64,000 nucleotides of DNA from Ardenticatenaceae bacterium (GTDB lineage Bacteria; Chloroflexota; Anaerolineae; Promineifilales; Promineifilaceae): contig JACKBU010000014.1 of the NCBI GenBank assembly GCA_020634395.1, forward strand, positions 45,886-109,885, read 5' to 3'. A program made the translations under genes and the position numbers. The stretch's first letter is position 1. Each line of letters starts with the position of its first letter. A model generated the notes under the pieces. That model was not told where the DNA came from. It saw only the letters and a program-made list of their open reading frames with translations, and made no database searches. Positions 18,140-25,806 of this stretch are shown piece after piece.

Positions 18140-18790
18140 ATGTTGAGCTTTTTACTCGGTGTTGTAATAGTCGTTTTGGGATTGGTAATTGGTGGTGTCG
18201 TCCTGCTGACCGGCCGGCGTGCGATTTGGATTTCGCTGGCGATTGTGGGGCTGGTAGCGACCGGCAATTTGCTGGCCGTAATAGTTGCCGGGCTGAATTC
18301 TGGGTTGGACCTGATACGCCAGAGCGAATGGCTTCTGGTGGCGATAGCGGTCGGTGTGGGGGCATTGGGCTGGTATATTGGACAAACAAGACGGGACGTG
18401 GCGATGGCGCTCATTGGTATTGTGGCCGGCGTGGATATGGCGTTATGGCTGCGGGAGATTATCCAGTATATTTCCAGTGGAGCTGGCCCAACGGGGGCAG
18501 GAACGGCCGTTTTGCTCAACCTCCCTGCTATCCTCATTGGCGGCCTGCTGGGTTGGTGGTTCGTGCGCGCCTTTCGTGATGAGGCGCTCATTCTGTTGAC
18601 AGTTATTATGGGCGTGGAGATTATTTATCTGGCTTTAGGGCTAAGCAGCAGCCGTGCGTTTACGGCCGTTATCCTGCTCAGCCTGGCGCTGGCCGGCGTG
18701 GTCGTTCAATATGCCGATTACCTGCGCGGTGTGAAGGCCCAGACGCCCCTCGATCCAATTTCCCAAGAGCTTGAAGCAGGCACGCCATAA
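18140..18790 (+). CDS. polytopic membrane protein, unknown
   Basis: A 216-residue protein with about seven hydrophobic segments and a short cytoplasmic tail (residues 190-216). It begins MLSFLLGVVIVVLGLVIGGV. The ribosome site is weak (GAGGCG). It lies 56 bp after the UbiB-like gene and 29 bp before the AI-2E transporter gene on the same strand, so it is likely in one transcript with them. I do not recognise a family. Confidence 0.6.
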   Translation: MLSFLLGVVIVVLGLVIGGVVLLTGRRAIWISLAIVGLVATGNLLAVIVAGLNSGLDLIRQSEWLLVAIAVGVGALGWYIGQTRRDVAMALIGIVAGVDMALWLREIIQYISSGAGPTGAGTAVLLNLPAILIGGLLGWWFVRAFRDEALILLTVIMGVEIIYLALGLSSSRAFTAVILLSLALAGVVVQYADYLRGVKAQTPLDPISQELEAGTP

Positions 18791-18819
18791 GGGCAGATTG
18801 TTTTTGAGGAGATGTGACA

Positions 18820-20109
18820 ATGGATGACCAAGAGTCTATGCCCGTGGAGGCTCCACCGACCGTACAAACTTCGCGGCGCGCCTGGGGACAATTGGGAACG
18901 GCCGTGCGCAGTACCACGCCGGCTTCTTTACTGCGCTCATTGTTGGTGCTGGGCGGAATAGCCGTTATTGCCTGGCTGGTAAAATCTACCTGGCCGGCGC
19001 TGCTGCCATTTTTGATCGGCGCCGTTGTGGCCTACGCGGTGCTGCCCCTCACAAATCGGCTGGACCGATTCATGCCCCGTTCCTTTGCCGTGGTCCTTTC
19101 TGTCCTGGTGATAACCCTTATCTTTGGGGCCATCGTCTATGCCGTGGCGACGATATTAAGCCGCCAGATTTATAATGCTTACACAGGCTTGCCCAGTCAG
19201 GAAGAAATTCACCAATACATAGGCCAGCTGGATTCGTCCCTGGATACGCTGCCGCCTGCTGTAGCCGGCGTCGCCCACGATTTGCTCACAGGGACCGCTG
19301 ACCGAGTGCGTTCCAATATCGAAGTTGCCAGCGCCGAGAAGGTAGATATTTTTTTCAACGGTATCCTGACGTTGTTTAACGCCGTCGGGTTTATTTTGGG
19401 TTTCCTGGTCATTCCGGCCTGGCTGCTGTTGGTGCTGCAAGATCAGCGGGCGGGCGCGCAGGCTGTCCAGCGCATGCTGCCAAGGCGTTTGCTGCCAGAC
19501 ATAATGGCCCTCTGGCGGATTATCGATCGCGCCTTTCGCACGTTTTTAGAGGGCCAGGTGTTTCTAGCCGTATTTGTCAGCGTTTGTCTGTACATTGGCC
19601 TGACTTTTTTTGCCACGGTTGGCCTGCCCCTGACGCAAACCAGGTTGGCCGCGGCCGTTTTTGCCGGCGTCTTACAGCTTATCCCGACTATCGGTCCGGC
19701 AATAGTCATCGGGATCATTTTATTAAGCGGGTTTTTTACGGGGTTTCAACTGGAGTTTTTTATCTTACTGGGGCTATATGTGTTCGTCCTGTTTTTGGTG
19801 AAACGGGTGGCAGAGCCGCGCATCGAACAGCGCCTGATCAAAATCCATCCGGCGCTGCTGGTGATGGTCGTGGTAGCCTTGAGCGAGTTTGGGCTGCTGT
19901 GGATTCTGCTGGCCGCGCCGATTACGGCCGTTTGTTATGATCTCTTTATGTACGTATACGGCCGTCTCAGTGACCCCCCGCGTCCTGCCGGGCTGCTGCC
20001 GGATGAACCGCTCCCTCAGCCACCGGCCATAAGCTCCAGGCCATCCGGACCGGAAGCCATACCGTTGGCCTATCGACACGGCCGTGCCGCGCGCCGGTCA
20101 TCGTCTTAA
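18820..20109 (+). CDS. AI-2E family transporter
   Basis: A protein of about 429 residues. The ATG at 18820 with GAGGAG 8 bp upstream is preferred over the GTG at 18814. It has the layout of the AI-2E/PerM (UPF0118) family: two N-terminal helices, a soluble middle region (about 120-190), and a C-terminal helix bundle with GVLQLIPTIGPAIVIGII and KRVAEPRIEQRLIKIHP, both hallmarks. Members export autoinducer-2 or act as ion/proton antiporters, so the substrate is not fixed. A proline-rich tail of about 50 residues follows the last helix. Confidence 0.85.
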   Translation: MDDQESMPVEAPPTVQTSRRAWGQLGTAVRSTTPASLLRSLLVLGGIAVIAWLVKSTWPALLPFLIGAVVAYAVLPLTNRLDRFMPRSFAVVLSVLVITLIFGAIVYAVATILSRQIYNAYTGLPSQEEIHQYIGQLDSSLDTLPPAVAGVAHDLLTGTADRVRSNIEVASAEKVDIFFNGILTLFNAVGFILGFLVIPAWLLLVLQDQRAGAQAVQRMLPRRLLPDIMALWRIIDRAFRTFLEGQVFLAVFVSVCLYIGLTFFATVGLPLTQTRLAAAVFAGVLQLIPTIGPAIVIGIILLSGFFTGFQLEFFILLGLYVFVLFLVKRVAEPRIEQRLIKIHPALLVMVVVALSEFGLLWILLAAPITAVCYDLFMYVYGRLSDPPRPAGLLPDEPLPQPPAISSRPSGPEAIPLAYRHGRAARRSSS

Positions 20110-20123
20110 ATGGGAGGTGAAAT

Positions 20124-21371
20124 ATGACAGAAAGCACTTTATCCAATTCATACCTGACCGAGCATCAAGGCTACAGCCAGCTTACCCAAATACGGGTTCC
20201 TCTGGCCGAAGCCGGAGAAGCATTTACCATGCGCGACGCCAGCGGCAAAATCCCCATCATCCTGGTGCCTGCGCAGCCCAACCGTGTCCGAAACGAACTG
20301 GTGTTAACAGCTCTGATCATCATTTTCGGCGGCGTTGCCTTAGGCCTCATCTTTGATCGTGCCGTCCTCATTTCCCTGGCTTTGCCAATAGGTCTGTTGC
20401 TGCTCGTTCTCGGCGTTTATCGCGCCTTCATTGTACGCATCCCCGAAGGCGCCAAGGCTTTGCTCACCCGTGGCGGGCGGTATGTCCGCACCGTTGGCGC
20501 GGGCACACATCTGCTGGCCCCCTGGTACGTCATCTCTCACCTGGTCACCGAACGCGAAATTCCCTTCGACGTACCGGTGGTCAATTCTCCGACAAAAGAC
20601 AACGTGCGTGTCAACGTGGATACACTCTTTACCTTCCGCATCAACGAACCCTACCAGTTTGTCTACCGCATTTCGGCCAGCGACTTTGATCAGGTTTTCC
20701 AGGCCGTTTGTCAAGATACTTTGCGCAGCTTTGTGCGCAGCGTCACTTCAGATGAGGTGATGGATTTAAAGCGGCTCGATATGAAAGACATTCTGGTCGG
20801 CCTGAATGAAGAAGTTGCGCCTTACGGCGTAGAGGTAATGAAAAACAGCATCACCTTTGCCCAGCCACCAGCCGAATTTATGCAGTCACAGGAAGCGCGC
20901 CAGTTGGCCATCCTGCAGCAAAAAGAGCAGCAAGAGAAGCAGGCGCTGGCCATTCGCCGCCAGCGCGATGCCGATGAACTGGCCCACCAGCGAGTGCTGG
21001 GTCAGGTGGAACGCGAAAAAGAAGCGTTGGAAGTCGAGTATCAAAAGGCGGAAGCGCGCCAACGTCTGGTTGAAATCGAGGCCGTAACCGAAGCTATGCG
21101 CCTGACGCGCATGGAAGAGCGTATTGAGCAGTTCCCAAAGGCAACCGAATGGGAAGTAGAGCTGGCTTACCTGGAAGTAGCCCGGGCTCTGGCCGGTAAC
21201 ACGCGGGCCATGTTACAGATTGGCCAGGCCAGCGAGATTTCGCAGGCATTCCTGGTACGCGACATCCTGCGCCAGGAAATGGCGGATGGCGAGATTACGC
21301 AGGCCACTCCAAAACCCATCAATCTGGATGCGGCAGGATCAGACGGCACAACCACTGGTCCGGAAGTCTAG
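20124..21371 (+). CDS. SPFH/band-7 (prohibitin-like) membrane protein
   Basis: A 415-residue protein with GGGAGGTG upstream of ATG. Two membrane segments lie at about 55-100 (LVLTALIIIFGGVALGLIF and the next helix). Residues about 105-275 form the SPFH domain (PEGAKALLTRGGRYVRTVGAG, later DVPVVNSPTKDNVRVNVDT). Residues 275-345 are a long charged coiled coil rich in E, K, Q and R. Relatives assemble in membrane microdomains and scaffold proteases or channels. It starts 14 bp after the AI-2E gene, so cotranscription is likely. Confidence 0.85.
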   Translation: MTESTLSNSYLTEHQGYSQLTQIRVPLAEAGEAFTMRDASGKIPIILVPAQPNRVRNELVLTALIIIFGGVALGLIFDRAVLISLALPIGLLLLVLGVYRAFIVRIPEGAKALLTRGGRYVRTVGAGTHLLAPWYVISHLVTEREIPFDVPVVNSPTKDNVRVNVDTLFTFRINEPYQFVYRISASDFDQVFQAVCQDTLRSFVRSVTSDEVMDLKRLDMKDILVGLNEEVAPYGVEVMKNSITFAQPPAEFMQSQEARQLAILQQKEQQEKQALAIRRQRDADELAHQRVLGQVEREKEALEVEYQKAEARQRLVEIEAVTEAMRLTRMEERIEQFPKATEWEVELAYLEVARALAGNTRAMLQIGQASEISQAFLVRDILRQEMADGEITQATPKPINLDAAGSDGTTTGPEV

Positions 21372-21409
21372 CCGGTTTTAGCCCAAGTAAATGCACATCC
21401 ATAGTGATG

Positions 21410-21499
21410 AAAATTGGCAACGAATTGTCGCTAATGGGTACTAAATGGGCACGATATGGGCATGATTTGTGTTAGTTCGAGTTAATTCGTTGCCATTTT
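21410..21499. repeat. long-range inverted repeat upstream of the lipid-kinase pair
   Basis: AAATTGGCAACGAATT is matched about 75 bp later by AATTCGTTGCCATTTT with one bulge. Between them lies AT-rich sequence with repeated ATGGGCA-type words. A second small pair, AACCTCCTGGAGGTT and AACCTCCGGGAG, follows at about 21526-21578. Together they fill the 230-bp spacer between the SPFH gene and the kinase genes. Confidence 0.5.
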
Positions 21500-21601
21500 C
21501 AGGAGAGACTTCGCCGGCTGCCGCCAACCTCCTGGAGGTTTTAAGGGCAGCGCAAAGTTAAGATAACAACCTCCGGGAGATTTAGTTACGAAGGAGCACT
21601 C

Positions 21602-22477
21602 ATGAGCCAGATGTATCAAAACGTAGTCATTATTGTCAATCCGGCTTCGGGCAAGCAGGAGCCCATTCTCAATATCATTAACGACGTATTCCACCAACAC
21701 GACATACCCTGGAGTATACGCATTACCCATCAGTTTGGGGATGCCAGCCGCTTTGCGCGTGAGGCGGCGGCCTCTGGCGCTGACCTGGTGGTGGGCTACG
21801 GCGGCGACGGCACGCAGATGGAGGTGGCCAATGGCCTGATCGGCAGCGGCGTTCCATTGGGCATTTTGCCAGGTGGTACAGGCAATGCCATGGCTTTTGA
21901 ACTTAACATCCCTCGTGATCTGCGCCAGGCGGCTGAACTGATCTGCACCAGCCAGAAAAAACGGCCGGTAGATCTGGCTCGCGCGAACGACAAATACTTT
22001 ATGCTGCGCCTTTACTCCGGTGTGGAGGAAGAACAAAAGACCAGCCGGGAGATGAAGGACAAGTATGGTGTGCTGGCCTATCCTATGTCGGTGGTCGGGA
22101 TGCTGCGTGATTTGAATCATGCCCACTATCGTATGACTATTGATGGGGAGTTGGTGGAGGAAAATGGCGTTGTGTGTTTTGTCGTTAACGCCGGCAGTCT
22201 GGGCGGCGTTGCTCTGTCATTCGATGCACAAATTGACGTGTCGGATGGCTTGTTGGACGTGTTCATGATCAATACGGACCTGTCTTCGCTGCAGGCGGCG
22301 ACCGGCCGTTTCTTGAATCTCTCCACGGAGCGGGCGCGCTGGCACTATTGGCGCGGCCGAGAGATTGTGATGGAGGCTGATCCGCCGCAAACGATCTGGC
22401 TGGACGGGGAGTTGTTGGGGCCGACGCCGGTGACAGTAACGGCCGTTCCGGCTGCTATCCAGGTGATCGTTCCCTGA
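21602..22477 (+). CDS. diacylglycerol kinase-like lipid kinase (DagK/YegS family)
   Basis: A 291-residue protein of the DAGK catalytic family. VIIVNPASGKQEP opens the nucleotide-binding domain, GYGGDGTQ (GGDGT at 67-71) is the ATP-binding motif, and LGILPGGTGNAMA is the second signature. The C-terminal beta domain ends with WLDGELLGPTPVTVTAVP. The expected role is ATP-dependent phosphorylation of diacylglycerol or a related lipid or sphingoid base at the inner membrane face. It has a close paralogue 26 bp downstream, so this is a tandem pair in one operon. It lacks the C-terminal extra domain of that paralogue. Confidence 0.85.
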   Translation: MSQMYQNVVIIVNPASGKQEPILNIINDVFHQHDIPWSIRITHQFGDASRFAREAAASGADLVVGYGGDGTQMEVANGLIGSGVPLGILPGGTGNAMAFELNIPRDLRQAAELICTSQKKRPVDLARANDKYFMLRLYSGVEEEQKTSREMKDKYGVLAYPMSVVGMLRDLNHAHYRMTIDGELVEENGVVCFVVNAGSLGGVALSFDAQIDVSDGLLDVFMINTDLSSLQAATGRFLNLSTERARWHYWRGREIVMEADPPQTIWLDGELLGPTPVTVTAVPAAIQVIVP

Positions 22478-22502
22478 ACCTGGAAATAGAGGAAACCTTA
22501 TT

Positions 22503-23924
22503 ATGTCTTCAGTTCCTTATCCCAAAATATTCGTTGTTGTCAATCCTGCTTCCGGGAAGGACGAACCCATTCTCCATGTGCTCAACCACGTCTTCCGGCA
22601 GTATGACGTGCAGTGGGAGGCGGACGTTACCCACAAATTTGGCGACGCTACCCGCCTGGCCCGGCAGGCTGCCGCCGCCGGCTACGACCTGGTGGCCGGG
22701 TACGGCGGCGATGGCACCCAGCACGAAATTGCGAACGGCCTGCTCGGCACAACGGCCGTGATGGGCATTCTGCCCGGCGGCACAGGTAACGGCTTTGCCA
22801 ACGAGATCGGCATTCCCAAAACTCTGGCGGAGGCGACCGAACTGCTGTGTACCAGCAGCGAACTACGGCGCGTAGACGCCGTACAGATGGGCGACCAGTA
22901 CTTCGTCCAGCGCCTGTACGTGGGCATCGAACCCGAGGAACAGACGAGCCGCGAAATGAAGGACAAATATGGCGTTCTGGCTTATGGTATTTCGGCTTAC
23001 CAGCAGACGACCCACCATCCCGAGTACCAGTATCGTCTCACGGTTGACGGTGAGGTCATTGAGGTGTCGGGAACGAAGTGCTACGTCATCAATTCGGGGC
23101 GAACGGGCACTGGCCTATCGGTGCTGGGGCATAATTTTGCCGTGGATGATGGTTTGCTGGATGTTTTTGTGCTGAACACCCACAACGTGGAGACGCTGGT
23201 GGCGGCCACCGATCGTTTTCTGAACCTGGGTACCGAACGGTCAAAACAGTACTTCTGGCGCGGTAAGGAAGTAACGATTGAAACGACGCCTGATCAGCCC
23301 GTTTGGACGGATGGGGAATACGCGGGACGCACGCCCGTCAGCGTAAAGGTGCTGCCTGGCGCTCTGCGCATCGCTGCGCCAAAGCCGCAGGTGTTTGCCA
23401 AGACGGTGTACGACGCAGTTTTGACGGTGCATGAAGGGCACGACACGGCCGTTGCCGCTTATGAAGCGCTTCTGGCCCTGGAAAAGGAAAAGGCTGTCAA
23501 GCTGCATATGGCTGCTGTTATCCGCCGCCGCGCCAATGGCAAGCTGCGCATCGAGCACAAACGCGGCGCTTCGGCCAGTAAGGGCATGGTGGGCGGCGGG
23601 GCGATTGGGCTGCTGTTGGCGGCGGCGACCGGGGGCGCGACGTTGGGTGTAACGGCCGTGGCCGCCGGTATAGGCGCACTCGTCGGTTCCTCCCGGTCCG
23701 GCTTGCAGAAAGAGTTAAAGCCGTTGCTCGACGATAAGCTCGGTGCAGACGATTCTGCCCTGGCTTTTATTATCGAGGCAGCCGACGTCCAGCGGGTGCG
23801 AGAAACGCTGAATAACTTTGGCGGGCAGATGCTTATAGCCGAGTTGTCGCCGCAAACCGAAGAACAGCTGCTGGCCATTGATCAAAATGAAGAACTGGCC
23901 GCGGCGTTGAACACGATGGAGTGA
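22503..23924 (+). CDS. diacylglycerol kinase-like enzyme fused to a DUF1269-like domain
   Basis: A 473-residue protein. Residues 1-300 are a DAGK domain very like the upstream gene (VVVNPASGKDEP, GGDGT at 68-72, MGILPGGTGNGFA, WTDGEYAGRTPVSVKVLPG). Residues about 300-465 resemble the free DUF1269 proteins at 6364 and 9688: a helical lead-in, a Gly/Ala-rich hydrophobic hairpin (GGGAIGLLLAAATGGATLGV), then LGADDSALAFIIEA and a helical tail. The extra domain may hold the kinase at the membrane. The DAGK-DUF1269 link is unusual and ties the stand-alone DUF1269 genes to lipid metabolism. Confidence 0.8.
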   Translation: MSSVPYPKIFVVVNPASGKDEPILHVLNHVFRQYDVQWEADVTHKFGDATRLARQAAAAGYDLVAGYGGDGTQHEIANGLLGTTAVMGILPGGTGNGFANEIGIPKTLAEATELLCTSSELRRVDAVQMGDQYFVQRLYVGIEPEEQTSREMKDKYGVLAYGISAYQQTTHHPEYQYRLTVDGEVIEVSGTKCYVINSGRTGTGLSVLGHNFAVDDGLLDVFVLNTHNVETLVAATDRFLNLGTERSKQYFWRGKEVTIETTPDQPVWTDGEYAGRTPVSVKVLPGALRIAAPKPQVFAKTVYDAVLTVHEGHDTAVAAYEALLALEKEKAVKLHMAAVIRRRANGKLRIEHKRGASASKGMVGGGAIGLLLAAATGGATLGVTAVAAGIGALVGSSRSGLQKELKPLLDDKLGADDSALAFIIEAADVQRVRETLNNFGGQMLIAELSPQTEEQLLAIDQNEELAAALNTME

Positions 23925-23964
23925 AGTTTGCTGTGATGGTTTTTTAGCGATAGGGAGGAGTGAG

Positions 23965-24798
23965 ATGACTACGGCTAAACGGATTATCGCCATTGTATTG
24001 ATGTTGGTTTCGGTCCTTGGCCTGCTGCTGGCCCTGTTTGGCATTGTTGGGAGTTGGTCGGTCCGCAATAAGGCTACGGATGTCACGATCCGGCTGCTGA
24101 CTGCTGGCGAAACGGCCGTTGCCGCCAGCCAGTCCAGTCTGGATCGGGTCGATCAACGCCTTACCACTGCCGGTGAGAATATCACGTTTATTGAAAACGA
24201 AATGAACAACCTGGGAACAACCATCAACGAGACCAATCTCGTGTTCTCGGTTGTTTCGCGTACGGTGGGCACGGAATTGGCGCCTGTGGTTATTCAGGCT
24301 CAGGAGACGGCCGCGAACGTGCGCGACACGGTAACGGCCGTGAATGCGGCCATCGAGGCGATTAACGCGATTCCTTTCATTTCACTGGATGAGGTGCTGC
24401 CCCAGCCGGGTATCTTGCAGGAGATCGGCGACGAGTTGGCGGCCATCAGGGCCGAGGTGGAGGAAACGCGCACGGCCATGCAAACGCGCAAAGAGGAAAT
24501 TGTCAACGGCAGTATTTCGATAATCACTGACCGGACGACGCGGCTGAACGGCCGTGTCGACAATGTGCAAGGCCGGATTGCCGAGTTGGATGCCCGGCTC
24601 GCAACGGCCAGCAGCAACCTGGCGCAGCTAAAAATCTCTTTGCCAAGGCTGTTCACGTTGGGCGCTCTGGCGCTCAGTATTGCTTTTCTGTTTGCCGGAC
24701 TGGCTTTTGCCAGCCTGTTTTTCCACAGCTGGTCGTTTTTCGCCGATCCGGAGCGAAGCTTTAAGTCCTTCATTCCCGTAAAGAAGGACTTGGCGTGA
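23965..24798 (+). CDS. membrane-anchored coiled-coil protein, unknown
   Basis: A 277-residue protein after a GGGAGGAG site. An N-terminal membrane helix lies at about 7-30, a long Ala/Glu/Thr-rich helical region at about 40-215 is likely an extracytoplasmic coiled coil (for example VDNVQGRIAELDARLATAS), and a second helix at about 230-255 is followed by a short basic tail. The layout suggests a spacer or scaffold rather than an enzyme. It is the last gene of the kinase operon, 40 bp after the fusion kinase. No family recognised. Confidence 0.6.
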   Translation: MTTAKRIIAIVLMLVSVLGLLLALFGIVGSWSVRNKATDVTIRLLTAGETAVAASQSSLDRVDQRLTTAGENITFIENEMNNLGTTINETNLVFSVVSRTVGTELAPVVIQAQETAANVRDTVTAVNAAIEAINAIPFISLDEVLPQPGILQEIGDELAAIRAEVEETRTAMQTRKEEIVNGSISIITDRTTRLNGRVDNVQGRIAELDARLATASSNLAQLKISLPRLFTLGALALSIAFLFAGLAFASLFFHSWSFFADPERSFKSFIPVKKDLA

Positions 24799-24840
24799 AG
24801 ATTGATCGGCAGGTTCCGTCGTTTAAAAATTCAAGCAACC

Positions 24841-24956
24841 TTAACGCAAAGAGCGCAAAGAAGCAGAGGCGCAAAGTTTTCGTTTTCTGACGGGCCTTCC
24901 AGAGTGAAGGGTGATGGATAAGCGGAAAACTTTGCGTCTTTGCCCCTTGGCGTTGG
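24841..24956. repeat. imperfect palindromic spacer repeat (GCAAAG type)
   Basis: A left arm of repeated (A/G)CGCAAAG words is answered by a right arm GAAAACTTTGCGTCTTTGCC followed by CTTGGCGTT, separated by about 45 bp. It resembles the dispersed palindromes elsewhere in this window and could form a long hairpin. No coding capacity is seen. Confidence 0.65.
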
Positions 24957-24987
24957 GGCTATTCGTTGTCTGGCGGCGATACGGCCG

Positions 24988-25035
24988 TTATTCGGCGCCT
25001 AATCCCACCAGTTGACCAGTCATAAGCTCCCCCAT
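24988..25035 (-). CDS. possible 15-residue ORF or gene remnant
   Basis: On the minus strand GAGGAG stands 6 bp before an ATG opening the peptide MGELMTGQLVGLGAE and a stop. The ribosome site is good, but the frame is tiny, so it may be a leader peptide or the 5' stump of a lost gene. No neighbour on this strand would be controlled by it. Confidence 0.2.
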   Translation of the reverse strand: MGELMTGQLVGLGAE

Positions 25036-25089
25036 CGTTTTCTCCTCAAACATACAGTTTTTATCCACCTACTACAACCCCAGGTTCCT

Positions 25090-25194
25090 GTGGAAACTGA
25101 GTTGTGGCGTGTGGAAACTTGACTGTGGAGCGTGGAAACTTGACTGTGGCGTGTGGAAACTTGACTGTGGAGTGTGGAAACTCGACTGTGGAGC
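25090..25194. repeat. 21-bp tandem repeat, five units
   Basis: Five consecutive 21-bp units of the form GTGGAAACTTGACTGTGGAGY, with the first unit most diverged. Because 21 is a multiple of three it reads through as WKLDCG(A/V) repeats, but no ribosome site precedes it. It lies about 110 bp before the HIT gene and could vary in copy number. Confidence 0.85.
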
Positions 25195-25305
25195 GTGGGT
25201 TGAAGTTAGATTGTCGTGGCTACGAACAACTGTCGCCTCCCGGCGGGGGCGGCGAGGTAGTTTTGGGGTGCGGCCGGTTAGCCGCTGCGCCCATCTGGAG
25301 GTAAC

Positions 25306-25806
25306 GTGGATAAGAGCAAGTCTTTTGACATGGACGCCTACGTGGCACGCATTACCAGCGGCCCTTGTTTTATTTGCGAGATTTTGGCCGGTAACCCGGA
25401 CTATCCGCACCACATCATCTATCAGGACGAGGATGCCATTGTTTTTCTCAATGCTTATCCGGCGCTGTATGGCTACACCCTGGTGGCGCCGTGCGCCCAT
25501 CGGGAGCAGGTAACGGGCGATTTTACCCTGCCTGAATACTTGCGCTTGCAGGCAGTGATTTACCGTGTGGCCGAAGCCGTGCGCCGCGTGGTGCCTGCGG
25601 AGCGTGTCTATCTGCTTTCGTTGGGCAGCCAGCAGGGCAACAGCCACGTGCACTGGCACGTGGCCCCGCTGCCGCCCGGCGTCCCTTTCCACGAGCAGCA
25701 GTTAGAGGCGCTGCGCGTGGAAGATCGCATTCTTGATCTGTCCGAGGCTGAGATGGCGGCGCTGGCGGCGCAGATTCGGGCGGCGATGGATCAGTTGGAG
25801 GGCTGA
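25306..25806 (+). CDS. HIT-family (histidine triad) hydrolase
   Basis: A 166-residue protein starting with GTG, supported by TGGAGGT 5 bp upstream. The catalytic triad motif is HVHWHV at 114-119; CFIC at 21-24 may help bind zinc as in several HIT proteins. Family members hydrolyse nucleoside phosphoramidates, dinucleoside polyphosphates or related nucleotidyl conjugates in the cytoplasm. The last 16 bp overlap the 3' end of valS on the opposite strand, so the two genes are convergent with no terminator between them. Confidence 0.85.
   Translation: MDKSKSFDMDAYVARITSGPCFICEILAGNPDYPHHIIYQDEDAIVFLNAYPALYGYTLVAPCAHREQVTGDFTLPEYLRLQAVIYRVAEAVRRVVPAERVYLLSLGSQQGNSHVHWHVAPLPPGVPFHEQQLEALRVEDRILDLSEAEMAALAAQIRAAMDQLEG

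Noticed and set aside
25090..25194. Possible CRISPR array
   Set aside because: The units are contiguous with no spacers and no cas genes are in the window.
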